Shown piece after piece: positions 1-5,561 of a stretch of 7,944 nt of DNA. The stretch is from Halobacteriales archaeon QS_9_68_42 (GTDB lineage: Archaea; Halobacteriota; Halobacteria; Halobacteriales; Haloarculaceae). Where the stretch lies: the NCBI GenBank assembly GCA_003022905.1, contig PXSE01000117.1:1-7944 (forward strand). The letters run 5' to 3'. Each line of letters starts with the position of its first letter. Within the stretch, counting starts at the first letter, position 1. A program made the position numbers and the translations under genes. The notes beneath the pieces are model-generated. The model saw only the letters and a list, made by a program, of their open reading frames with translations. It did not search any database and was not told where the DNA came from.

Positions 1-1362
1 GCGGGCGCCGTCGTAGGGCGCGGCGTCGGTCCAGTTGGGGTCGGCGCCCGAGGAGAAGCCGAGGCCGACGCCCTGCCCATCGGCGCCCGCCTCCCGGATA
101 GCCATGATGGCCGCGTCGTCGCCCGGTTTCGTCGCCGTCCGGGTGCCGACCTCGTGGTCGTACTGGCGGTAGACCCACGCCTTCGAGGCGGTGTTCGGCG
201 CGGCGACGACGGCCTCGAAGGCCGTCTTGAGGTCCACGTCCGGCAGGTCCCGCTCGGGCGGCTCCGGTTCGACCGCCTCGAGGTCGTTGGTCGGCGCGCC
301 GTCCGCGAGGAACGCCGCGGGGCAGTCGACGACCGTCTCGCCTTCGAACGTGCAGACGTAGTTGCCGTTGGTCACCTCGCCGACCTCCGAACAGCCGAGG
401 TCGTACTTCTCGGCGACGGCGCGGACCGCATCGACGTCCTCCGGGCGGACCTCGTAGCACATCCGCTCCTGGGACTCCGCCAGCAGTATCTCCAGGGCGT
501 TCATGTTCGGCTCCCGCTGGTGGACCGCCTCGAGTTCGATGCGGGCGCCGAGGTCGCCCTTTGCGACCAGTTCCGAGGAGGCGCCGCCGAGCCCCGCCGC
601 GCCCAGGTCCCGGGCCGACCGCAGGAGGCCGGCCTCGACGAGCTCCTCGTTGGCCTCGATGAGGCGCTTTTCGGCGTAGGGATCGCCGACCTGGACGGCC
701 GGGCGGTCTTCCGTCTCGGCGTCCTCGGCGAGGTCCTCGCTGGCGAAGGAGGCGCCGCCGAGGCCGTCCCGACCCGTCGCGTTGCCCACGAGAAGCAGGC
801 GGTTGCCCGGCGCCTCGGCGGTCGCCGTCACCAGTCGCTCCGCGTCGGTCAGGCCGATGCAGGCGACGTTCACGAGGGGGTTGCCCTCGTAGCCGTCGTG
901 GAAGGCGACGCTGCCGGTGACGGTGGGCACGCCGATGCAGTTGCCATAGTGGGAGATGCCCTCGACGACCCCCTCGAACAGGTACCGGGAGTGCTCGCGG
1001 TCGAAGTCGCCGAAGTAGAGGCTGTCGGCCAGCGCGATTGGGTAGGCACCCATCGACATCGTGTCGCGGACGATGCCGCCGACGCCCGTCGCCGCGCCGT
1101 CGAAGGGGTCCACGTAGGAGGGGTGGTTGTGGGACTCGACGCCCATCGTGACGTAGGTGTCGCTGTTCTCGCCGGTCTCGGGGTCCGGAAGGGCGACGAC
1201 GGCGGCGTCGTCGCCGGGGCCGACGACCACCTGCTCGCCCTCGCTGTCGAACGCTGAAAGTAGCGGCCGCGAGGAGCGGTACGCGCAGTGCTCGCTCCAG
1301 AGGTTCTCGAACAGCGCTTCCTCGGCGGCGGTCGGCGCCCGGCCCAGCTCCGCCTCGACGAT
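1..1362 (-). CDS. purL: Phosphoribosylformylglycinamidine synthase subunit PurL (5' part; 3' end outside window)
   Basis: PurL converts FGAR to FGAM with ATP and glutamine-derived ammonia in cytoplasmic purine synthesis. The frame is open for 454 codons to base 1, against roughly 720 residues for archaeal small-type PurL. Numbering from the Ile codon at 1362: SEHCAYR at 23-29 (H25 fits the conserved catalytic-region His), GPGDDAA at 48-54 (nucleotide-binding loop), ESHNHPS at 76-82, GGIVRD just after 94, DGLGGASF at 199-206, and AESQERM at 295-301. These are hallmarks of the PurL/PurM superfamily. The start is odd. In frame, a TGA (1365-1363) stands directly before the Ile codon and there is no ATG or GTG until a GTG at 1230, which would remove SEHC. 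The ATG at 1366-1364, well placed behind a TATA box, is one base out of frame. About nine N-terminal residues found in relatives (recalled, not aligned) are absent. The product call is secure; the start is unresolved. Confidence 0.95.
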   Translation of the reverse strand, partial: MVEAELGRAPTAAEEALFENLWSEHCAYRSSRPLLSAFDSEGEQVVVGPGDDAAVVALPDPETGENSDTYVTMGVESHNHPSYVDPFDGAATGVGGIVRDTMSMGAYPIALADSLYFGDFDREHSRYLFEGVVEGISHYGNCIGVPTVTGSVAFHDGYEGNPLVNVACIGLTDAERLVTATAEAPGNRLLLVGNATGRDGLGGASFASEDLAEDAETEDRPAVQVGDPYAEKRLIEANEELVEAGLLRSARDLGAAGLGGASSELVAKGDLGARIELEAVHQREPNMNALEILLAESQERMCYEVRPEDVDAVRAVAEKYDLGCSEVGEVTNGNYVCTFEGETVVDCPAAFLADGAPTNDLEAVEPEPPERDLPDVDLKTAFEAVVAAPNTASKAWVYRQYDHEVGTRTATKPGDDAAIMAIREAGADGQGVGLGFSSGADPNWTDAAPYDGAR

Positions 1363-1385
1363 TCATCCCGATGCTACCTTCGACC

Positions 1386-1401
1386 GGATAAATCGCTTTC
1401 C
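1386..1401 (-). promoter_or_regulatory. Candidate purL promoter (BRE plus TATA box)
   Basis: On the minus strand a purine-rich GGAAAG (BRE-like) runs into a TATA-like ATTTATC centred near 1390. That is about 24 nt before the ATG at 1366, the spacing expected for a leaderless haloarchaeal transcript. It argues that initiation was meant to be at 1366 even though that ATG is out of frame with PurL. Confidence 0.55.
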
Positions 1402-1454
1402 ATGTGCACGTTCGTGGGCAGAGCTGTTAGGCACCCCGAGGTCATTTGCCGACT

Positions 1455-1590
1455 GTGTACGGCCGCGCCGTTCCGGTAGCCTGCTCGTTCTCGCCGGGTG
1501 CAACGGCGCCCGCCGGCGACCCGACCGAGGCCGCGACGGTCACGCCGGCACCGGTCCCCGACACGGCCGACCGGGCGGACGCCGGGGGCC
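1455..1590 (+). pseudogene. Remnant of a haloarchaeal lipoprotein (signal/lipobox and Thr-Pro linker, frame-broken)
   Basis: Frame 2 reads RRSGSLLVLAGCNGA at about 1466-1510, a short hydrophobic stretch ending in an LAGC lipobox whose Cys would carry the lipid anchor. Directly afterwards frame 3 reads PAGDPTEAATVTPAPVPDT, the Thr/Pro/Ala-rich linker that usually follows the lipobox in secreted haloarchaeal lipoproteins. One surplus base, or two missing, near 1508-1513 would join them. A GTG at 1455, in frame 3 and about 28 nt after a weak TATA-like TGTTAG (1424-1429), could be the old start, but that would require a second, compensating shift near 1470. Nothing recognisable follows the linker: the globular domain is gone and P-type ATPase-like sequence begins at about 1621. 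The family call rests on the lipobox-linker pattern alone, and I cannot assign a function. Confidence 0.5.
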
Positions 1591-1620
1591 GAACCGACGA
1601 CGCGCCGGACATCGGCATCG

Positions 1621-1719
1621 TCGGCGGGGCTGCTCAACCCGCTGTTCGCGGCCGTCGCGATGGCGACCAGCAGCCTCCTCGTCGTTGCCGACTCCTCGCG
1701 GCCACTGTTCTCCGAGTAG
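1621..1719 (+). pseudogene. C-terminal remnant of a heavy-metal P-type ATPase
   Basis: Thirty-two codons in frame 1, ending at a TAG (1717-1719), encode a hydrophobic helix containing NPLFAAVAMATSSLLVV and then SSRPLFSE. This resembles the last transmembrane helix of P1B-type (copper/zinc) ATPases, where an A-x-A-M-(A/S)-x-SS motif precedes a short cytosolic tail. Nothing upstream in this frame matches the ATPase catalytic domains (no DKTGT, no GDGxND), and the join to the preceding lipoprotein-like linker is abrupt near 1621. I read it as the 3' scar of a deleted transporter gene. The in-frame ATG at 1660 would give only about 19 residues. The match is from memory of the family, without an alignment. 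Confidence 0.6.
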
Positions 1720-1743
1720 CGTCTCCCACATGGGCGCTCGACC

Positions 1744-1768
1744 CGGGGGCTTTTTCCCCGAGCCCCCG
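1744..1768 (+). promoter_or_regulatory. Perfect inverted repeat around a T-tract just before the PHP gene
   Basis: CGGGGGCT (1744-1751) is repeated inverted as AGCCCCCG (1761-1768) with a 9-nt spacer. A CTTTTTC tract (1750-1756) overlaps its left arm, centred about 27 nt before the GTG start at 1780. That is the right place for a weak TATA element of a leaderless mRNA, so the repeat may be an operator on the promoter. It could equally be a terminator left from the ATPase remnant that ends at 1719. Confidence 0.4.
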
Positions 1769-1779
1769 AACGGCCGGCC

Positions 1780-2439
1780 GTGCTGTCGGTCGAACTCCAC
1801 GCCCACTCCGAGCTGTCGTACGACGGCCGCGACCCCGTCGAACTGCTTCTCGAGCAGGCGGAGGCCGTGGGGCTCGACGCGCTTGCGGTCACCGACCACG
1901 ACGAGATAGAGGCCTCGCTGTCGGCGGCCGCCCGGGCCCGCGAGTACGACCTCGTGGGCATCCCGGGGATGGAGGTCTCGAGCGCCGCGGGCCACGTACT
2001 GGCGCTGGGCGTTGAGGAACTCGTCCCGGCGGGCCTGCCGTTCGGGGAGACCGTAGAGCACATCCGCGAGTTGGGCGGCATCGCCGTCATTCCGCACCCG
2101 TTCCAGTCCTCCAGACACGGCATTGCCGCCCACGTCACGAGCGCCCAACTGGCCGGCGCCGACGCAATCGAGGTGTATAATTCCCGTCTGTTCACGGGCC
2201 GCGCCAACAGGCGGGCCGAGCGGTTCGCCGAATCGAACGACCTCCCGATGACGGCCGGCAGCGACGCCCACATCGCCGAGATGGTCGGCCAGGCGTCCAG
2301 CAGTTCGGCGGCGGCGTCAGGCGACGGCTCACCTCGATGCTACCATGGTGATGCAGGGCGCCGGCGTCGGGACGGTCCGGGCCGCCCTCGACGACCGGGA
2401 GCCGCTTCCGGGCACCTGTGGCTTCGCCGGCGAGCTTGA
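1780..2439 (+). CDS. PHP-domain metal-dependent phosphoesterase, 3' end rearranged
   Basis: Residues 1-172 form a PHP core: ELHAHSELSYDG at 5-16 (H7, H9), TDHD at 38-41 (H40), GMEVSS with E65, GH at 71-72, IPHPF at 104-108 (H106) and GSDAH at 160-164 (D162, H164). All expected metal ligands are present, so a hydrolase acting on a phosphate ester is likely; the substrate is unknown. The GTG start at 1780 directly precedes the first ligand strand, and a T-tract promoter lies about 27 nt upstream. The tail is odd. After MVGQA (172) this frame becomes low-complexity Ser/Ala and Arg-rich residues and runs about 95 nt into the next gene. A different frame (2295-2351) encodes a plausible natural C-terminus, VQQFGGGVRRRLTSMLPW, whose stop overlaps the next start. 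I infer an internal deletion of perhaps 30 or more codons. The protein may be non-functional or may survive with a replaced tail. Confidence 0.8.
   Translation: MLSVELHAHSELSYDGRDPVELLLEQAEAVGLDALAVTDHDEIEASLSAAARAREYDLVGIPGMEVSSAAGHVLALGVEELVPAGLPFGETVEHIRELGGIAVIPHPFQSSRHGIAAHVTSAQLAGADAIEVYNSRLFTGRANRRAERFAESNDLPMTAGSDAHIAEMVGQASSSSAAASGDGSPRCYHGDAGRRRRDGPGRPRRPGAASGHLWLRRRA
2295..2351 (+). pseudogene. Displaced C-terminal coding segment of the PHP gene
   Basis: Frame 3 reads VQQFGGGVRRRLTSMLPW and ends at TGA 2349-2351. That kind of basic tail (F-R/Q-Q-F-GGG-V-x-R-R) is what I recall at the end of haloarchaeal PHP phosphoesterases. Its stop overlaps the ATGGTGATG start region of the following gene, the usual compact operon join. 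Because the PHP core is in frame 1, the two parts cannot be read together without a frameshift. This supports a deletion with out-of-frame junction near 2293-2297. Confidence 0.5.
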
Positions 2440-3427
2440 ACCCGGACGGCTCGTCCGGGACGCGCTCGGCCGGTACCCGCTGTTCTCGGAACCGGGCGAC
2501 CCGACCGCACACAGCCCGGACCCCACAGACCTCGAGTCGCCGGAGGCGGTGCCGGCCGGCTGTCTCCGCGGGGCCGACGGCGACACACGGGTCTGGGCGC
2601 TGCCGAACCCGGAGCCGTTCGCGGCCGACGACCGGGCAATCGAGGCGGTCCGGGCGGCGGTCACCGCCTCCGTGGACGCCGTCGAGGGCGTGCCGGCCGT
2701 CGCCTTCTCCGGCGGCATCGACTCGTCGATTCTAGCCGCCCGCCTCGACGGGCCGCTGTACGTCGGCGGCTTCGAGGACAGCCACGACATCGAGGCCGCG
2801 CGGTCGGCCGCGGCGGCACTGGACCGGGAGGTCCGGGTCGTCGAGTTCACCCACGCCGACCTCGAGCGGGCCGTCCCCGAACTCGTCGCCGCGACCGGTC
2901 GCTCGAACCCGATGGACGTCTGTATCGCCCTGCCGCTGTACCTGGTGGCCGAGCGCGTCGCCGCCGACGGCCACGACCGTCTGGCGGTCGGCCAGGGTGC
3001 CGACGAGCTGTTCGGCGGCTACGCCAAGGTGGCGAGCCCGGCCGACGACGACCGCCTCGAGGCCGACACCGTCTGGGGCGCCACCTGCGAGGTCATCGGG
3101 TCGCTGCCGGCACAGCTCGAGCGGGACGTGCTGGCGCTGCGGGCGGCCGGCGTCGAACCGGTCGCGCCGCTTCTGTGCGACCGGGTCGTCACCGCGGCAC
3201 TGCGGCTGCCGGCGCGGTTGCTCGTCGACGGCGACGAGCGGAAGGTCGCGCTCCGGCGGGCCGCAGACTTCCTGCCCGCCGAGCTACGGGGCCGCGATAA
3301 GAAGGCCGTCCAGTACGGCAGCCTCGTGGCGCGGGAGCTCGACCGCCTCGCGCGACAGGCCGGCTTCAAGCGCCGGATGGACGACCACGTCGGCCGGTAC
3401 GTCGACTCGCTGGTCGGGGCGAACTGA
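2345..3427 (+). CDS. Asparagine-synthetase-like PP-loop protein lacking the glutaminase domain
   Basis: This 360-residue protein matches the C-terminal synthetase half of AsnB-type enzymes. AFSGGIDSS at 120-128 is the ATP-pyrophosphatase PP-loop, where the carboxylate is adenylated. GQGADELFGGY at 216-226 is the conserved GxxxDELFxGY segment of this family, and KKAVQYGS at 319-326 is the C-terminal basic motif. AsnB enzymes start Met-Cys, with Cys2 acting as glutaminase nucleophile. Here the N-terminal ~110 residues are short, begin Met-Val-Met, and show no such Cys, so it must use free ammonia or another amine donor, or do a different ATP-dependent ligation. The ATG at 2345 overlaps the old PHP stop; a second ATG at 2351 is possible. 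Coupling to a PHP phosphoesterase suggests one pathway. Family assignment is firm; substrate is unknown, and I do not assign asnB. Confidence 0.88.
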   Translation: MVMQGAGVGTVRAALDDREPLPGTCGFAGELEPGRLVRDALGRYPLFSEPGDPTAHSPDPTDLESPEAVPAGCLRGADGDTRVWALPNPEPFAADDRAIEAVRAAVTASVDAVEGVPAVAFSGGIDSSILAARLDGPLYVGGFEDSHDIEAARSAAAALDREVRVVEFTHADLERAVPELVAATGRSNPMDVCIALPLYLVAERVAADGHDRLAVGQGADELFGGYAKVASPADDDRLEADTVWGATCEVIGSLPAQLERDVLALRAAGVEPVAPLLCDRVVTAALRLPARLLVDGDERKVALRRAADFLPAELRGRDKKAVQYGSLVARELDRLARQAGFKRRMDDHVGRYVDSLVGAN

Positions 3428-3431
3428 CGAG

Positions 3432-3824
3432 TCACTCGGCTTCGACCGGGCAGTACAGCACCGGCACCTCGGCGTTCAGCATGACCGACTGGGAGACGCT
3501 ACCGAAGACGGCCTTGCCGGCGGGCGAGCGCTCGCGCCCGGCCACCGACACGAGGTCGGCACCGACCTCCTCGGCGTAACCGACGACCTGCTCGCCGGGG
3601 TCGCCGCTGGTCTCGGCCATCGTCACCTTGATGCCGGCGTTCTCGAGGACATCTCCCGCCTCGCGGGCGGGGCTGAACTGGCCGATGCTCGCTCCCTCGA
3701 CGTTGTCGGTGAACACGTGGAGGACGGTCGCCTCGAGGACCTCCCAGTCGAGGTCCGCGACGTCAGTCGCCTGGACGCGGGCGCGCGTTTCGTCGTCGTC
3801 GACCGCGAGTAGTACGTCCGTCAT
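3432..3824 (-). CDS. Universal stress protein (UspA family)
   Basis: A 130-residue single-domain Usp, the usual size. It opens MTDVLLAVDDDE (first strand and Asp-rich loop), has EATVLHVFTD at 31-40 and EEVGADLVSVAG at 85-96, and ends with PVLYCPV at 121-127. The nucleotide-binding loop GRERSPAGKAVFGSVSQSV (96-114) keeps the final Gly-Ser but has Arg in place of the second Gly of the G-x2-G-x9-G(S/T) consensus; I recall this GRxRSP form in haloarchaeal Usp proteins. It is a cytosolic stress-response protein of unknown partner. The ATG at 3824 lies about 30 nt behind a clear TATATA box, giving a short leader or none. The gene converges on the asparagine-synthetase-like gene with 4 nt between stop codons and diverges from the CNNM-like gene. 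Confidence 0.92.
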   Translation of the reverse strand: MTDVLLAVDDDETRARVQATDVADLDWEVLEATVLHVFTDNVEGASIGQFSPAREAGDVLENAGIKVTMAETSGDPGEQVVGYAEEVGADLVSVAGRERSPAGKAVFGSVSQSVMLNAEVPVLYCPVEAE

Positions 3825-3852
3825 GGTCCGAGCGGCCGTTCACGCTCACGGC

Positions 3853-3860
3853 ATATATAC
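3853..3860 (-). promoter_or_regulatory. TATA box of the uspA-like gene
   Basis: The only TATATA tract in the window, read GTATATATG on the minus strand and centred near 3857, some 30 nt before the ATG at 3824. A transcription start 0-7 nt before the ATG is predicted. The core is nearly symmetric, so weak firing toward the plus strand is possible. Confidence 0.6.
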
Positions 3861-3899
3861 CCCGTACCTTGCCGGGACTCCGGCCGGGAACCGCCGGCG

Positions 3900-3905
3900 T
3901 TTACA
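3900..3905 (+). promoter_or_regulatory. TATA box of the CNNM-like gene
   Basis: TTTACA is centred 26-27 nt before the ATG at 3929, the spacing of a leaderless haloarchaeal promoter. This supports the 3929 start over the in-frame ATG at 3869, which would add 20 residues read from promoter DNA. Confidence 0.5.
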
Positions 3906-3928
3906 CACATGAATGTCAAGCAAGCACC

Positions 3929-4915
3929 ATGACACCGCTCGAAGTCGGGGTGCGCCTCCTGGCCGGGGCGGCGCTCATCCTGGCGAACGGCTTCTTCGTC
4001 GCCGTCGAGTTCGCGCTGACCCGGGTCCGGCAGTACGCCGAGTCGGCGTTCGACGAACCCGGCCTCCGGCGGGCCTGGGCGATGACCGACGAACTGGAGA
4101 TATACCTGACGGGCTGTCAGGTCGGCATCACCGCCTCCAGCATCGCGGTCGGTATCGTCGCCGAACCGGCGCTGGCGGCGCTGTTCGAGCCGCTGTTCGG
4201 GAACTCGAGGCTGGCCTCGGTGGGCGCCGGCAGCCTCCTGGCGTTCATCATTATCAACCTGGTGCACCTGACCCACGGCGAGCAGACGCCGACGTACCTC
4301 GGCGTCGAGCGGACCAAGACCGTCTGCCGGTACGGTGCGACGCCGCTGTACTACTACACGAAGCTCATCCGGCCGGTGATGGAGGTCGGCGACGCCGTCG
4401 CCAAGTGGACGCTCCGACTGTTTGGCGTCCGGATGACGGGCGCGTGGCTGGAGACCGGTGAGGAGGTCATCGAGACCCGCGCCCAGCTCCGCAACCGTCT
4501 TGATACGCTCTTAGAGCAGGGCGACCTCCCCGAGGAGCGCCACGAGGAGATCGTCGGCGCGCTCGACGCCGGCCAGATTCCGGCCGATAGCGTCATGGTC
4601 GACGTCGAGGACGTCGTCTTCCTGTCGACGGAGCTCTCGCCGGGGGAGAACATCGAGCGGATGATAGAGACGCCGCACACCCGCTATCCGCTGGTCGGCG
4701 AGGAGCCCGAGGCGTTCGAGGGCATCGTCTACGTGCCCGCCGTGAGCGTCAGCGACGCCATCGACCAGTTCCAGGCCGAGAGCCAGGAGCTCGCGCTGGT
4801 GCTGTCGGACGGCGAGGCGGTCGGCCTCATTACCGCGACGGATGCCTTCGAGGCGGTGATGGGGGAGTTGGAGGACCCGCTGGACGAGAAAAGCGAGGGC
4901 GAGCGAACGAAGTGA
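3929..4915 (+). CDS. DUF21/CBS membrane protein, CNNM (CorC/hemolysin-like) family
   Basis: A 328-residue integral membrane protein related to CNNM-type proteins, which are linked to magnesium or cobalt transport. The DUF21 domain fills roughly residues 1-165. Hydrophobic segments lie at about 6-28 (with the NGFFVAVEFAL signature at 20-30), 63-85 and 97-113, and a weaker aromatic one at 135-155. GEQTPTYLGVERTK at 117-130 aligns with the GE-x-x-PK motif of the family, but the Lys is replaced, which I recall as usual in haloarchaeal members. Two CBS domains (about 215-265 and 270-315) would form the cytosolic nucleotide-sensing module. There is no C-terminal CorC_HlyC domain. The last residues, EKSEGERTK, are encoded by the GAGCGA-rich spacer repeat and look like run-on sequence. 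The 3929 start is chosen for its TATA spacing and because it opens directly into the first helix. Transport substrate is not shown by the sequence. Confidence 0.9.
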   Translation: MTPLEVGVRLLAGAALILANGFFVAVEFALTRVRQYAESAFDEPGLRRAWAMTDELEIYLTGCQVGITASSIAVGIVAEPALAALFEPLFGNSRLASVGAGSLLAFIIINLVHLTHGEQTPTYLGVERTKTVCRYGATPLYYYTKLIRPVMEVGDAVAKWTLRLFGVRMTGAWLETGEEVIETRAQLRNRLDTLLEQGDLPEERHEEIVGALDAGQIPADSVMVDVEDVVFLSTELSPGENIERMIETPHTRYPLVGEEPEAFEGIVYVPAVSVSDAIDQFQAESQELALVLSDGEAVGLITATDAFEAVMGELEDPLDEKSEGERTK

Positions 4916-5016
4916 GCGAGCCCTCGAGGCGGAGCGTTGCGAGGCCGACTGACCGGAGGGAGGGAGGCCTCGGATAGCGAGCGGGGAGCGGCGCGACCCG
5001 CGAGCAGCGCGAGCCC
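4890..5016. repeat. GAGCGA-rich convergent spacer with inverted repeat, possible bidirectional terminator
   Basis: Between the converging CNNM-like and Nudix genes the DNA is built from GAGCGA/GCGAGC-like units (for example GAGCGAACGAAGTGAGCGAG at 4901-4920, and GCGAGCAGCGCGAGC further on). CGAGGGC (4894-4900) pairs with GCCCTCG (4920-4926) across 19 nt. Such spacers are common between haloarchaeal genes in my recollection. No T-run follows the stem on either strand, so terminator function is a guess. Confidence 0.45.
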
Positions 5017-5490
5017 TCAGGCGAACGTCTCGATAGCTCGAGCGCCGAGGTCTTCAACGTCGGCCGCCAGCTCGTCGGCCCGGGCCTCGAGGTCGGCGGC
5101 GGTGAACCACGCCCAGGCGTCGGGGTCGGCTTCGTCGCGGCCGACCGGCTCGACAGTCCGGCGGTCGCTCTCGGCGAAGTAGATGAAGTCGACGTGCTGG
5201 TGGGCCACGCGGCCGTCGTCGTGGACGTCGATGTCCTCGAGCAGGAAGGCGACGGGCCGCGGCAGCGACTCGACCTGGCCCGTGTCGTAGGGGCCGGCGT
5301 CGGCGGCCAGCTCCGGGCGGAGGCCGGTCTCCTCGAAGGTCTCCCGGAGCGCCGTCTCGTGGGGCAGCTCGTCGCGGTCGACGTGGCCGCCGGGCGGCAG
5401 CCACATCTCCAGTTTCTCGTGTTCGTGCAGGAGCGTCGCGCCGTTGTTGACGACGTAGCAGGTGGCGACGAAGTGTCGGGTCGTCTCCAT
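5017..5490 (-). CDS. Nudix hydrolase
   Basis: A 157-residue protein with a complete Nudix box: G35, E41, then R49-E50, E53-E54 and G56, fitting G-x5-E-x7-R-E-U-x-E-E-x-G-U. These residues bind the divalent metal and hydrolyse a nucleoside diphosphate linked to another group. WLPPGGHVD at 30-38 leads into the box, as in many family members. The C-terminal part, with HQHVDFIYF at 97-105 and a WAWFTAADLE strand-helix at 126-135, is the standard end of the fold. The substrate cannot be read from the sequence. The frame extends far upstream, but that part is antisense-frame reading inside the TFB gene; the ATG at 5490 opens directly into the first strand (RHFVATCYVV). It lies 71 nt downstream of the TFB stop on the same strand with no strong promoter visible, so co-transcription with TFB is plausible. 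Confidence 0.92.
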   Translation of the reverse strand: METTRHFVATCYVVNNGATLLHEHEKLEMWLPPGGHVDRDELPHETALRETFEETGLRPELAADAGPYDTGQVESLPRPVAFLLEDIDVHDDGRVAHQHVDFIYFAESDRRTVEPVGRDEADPDAWAWFTAADLEARADELAADVEDLGARAIETFA

Positions 5491-5561
5491 GCAGGAGGCC
5501 GGTCCGGGGCCGTCTTTGCGGTTCCGGTCCCGGTGGCCGGCGCGAGCGGAGGCGTGCGGTG

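Noticed and set aside
154..1257. Open 367-codon plus-strand frame
   Set aside because: It is exactly antisense to PurL, which has all family motifs; the plus-strand product is Arg/Val/Gly-rich with no recognisable domain, a normal by-product of high-G+C codon use.
1374..2273. Open 299-codon and 243-codon minus-strand frames over the PHP gene
   Set aside because: They are antisense to the PHP core with its intact metal ligands; the products are Ser/Arg/Ala-rich and basic, unlike the acidic proteins around them.
3869..3928. Longer start for the CNNM-like protein at 3869
   Set aside because: The 20 extra residues are not membrane-like and would be read from promoter DNA; TTTACA sits 26-27 nt before the 3929 ATG.
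4890..5016. CRISPR array or insertion-sequence end in the GAGCGA repeats
   Set aside because: Units are short, imperfect and unspaced, with no regular spacers, no transposase and no target duplication.
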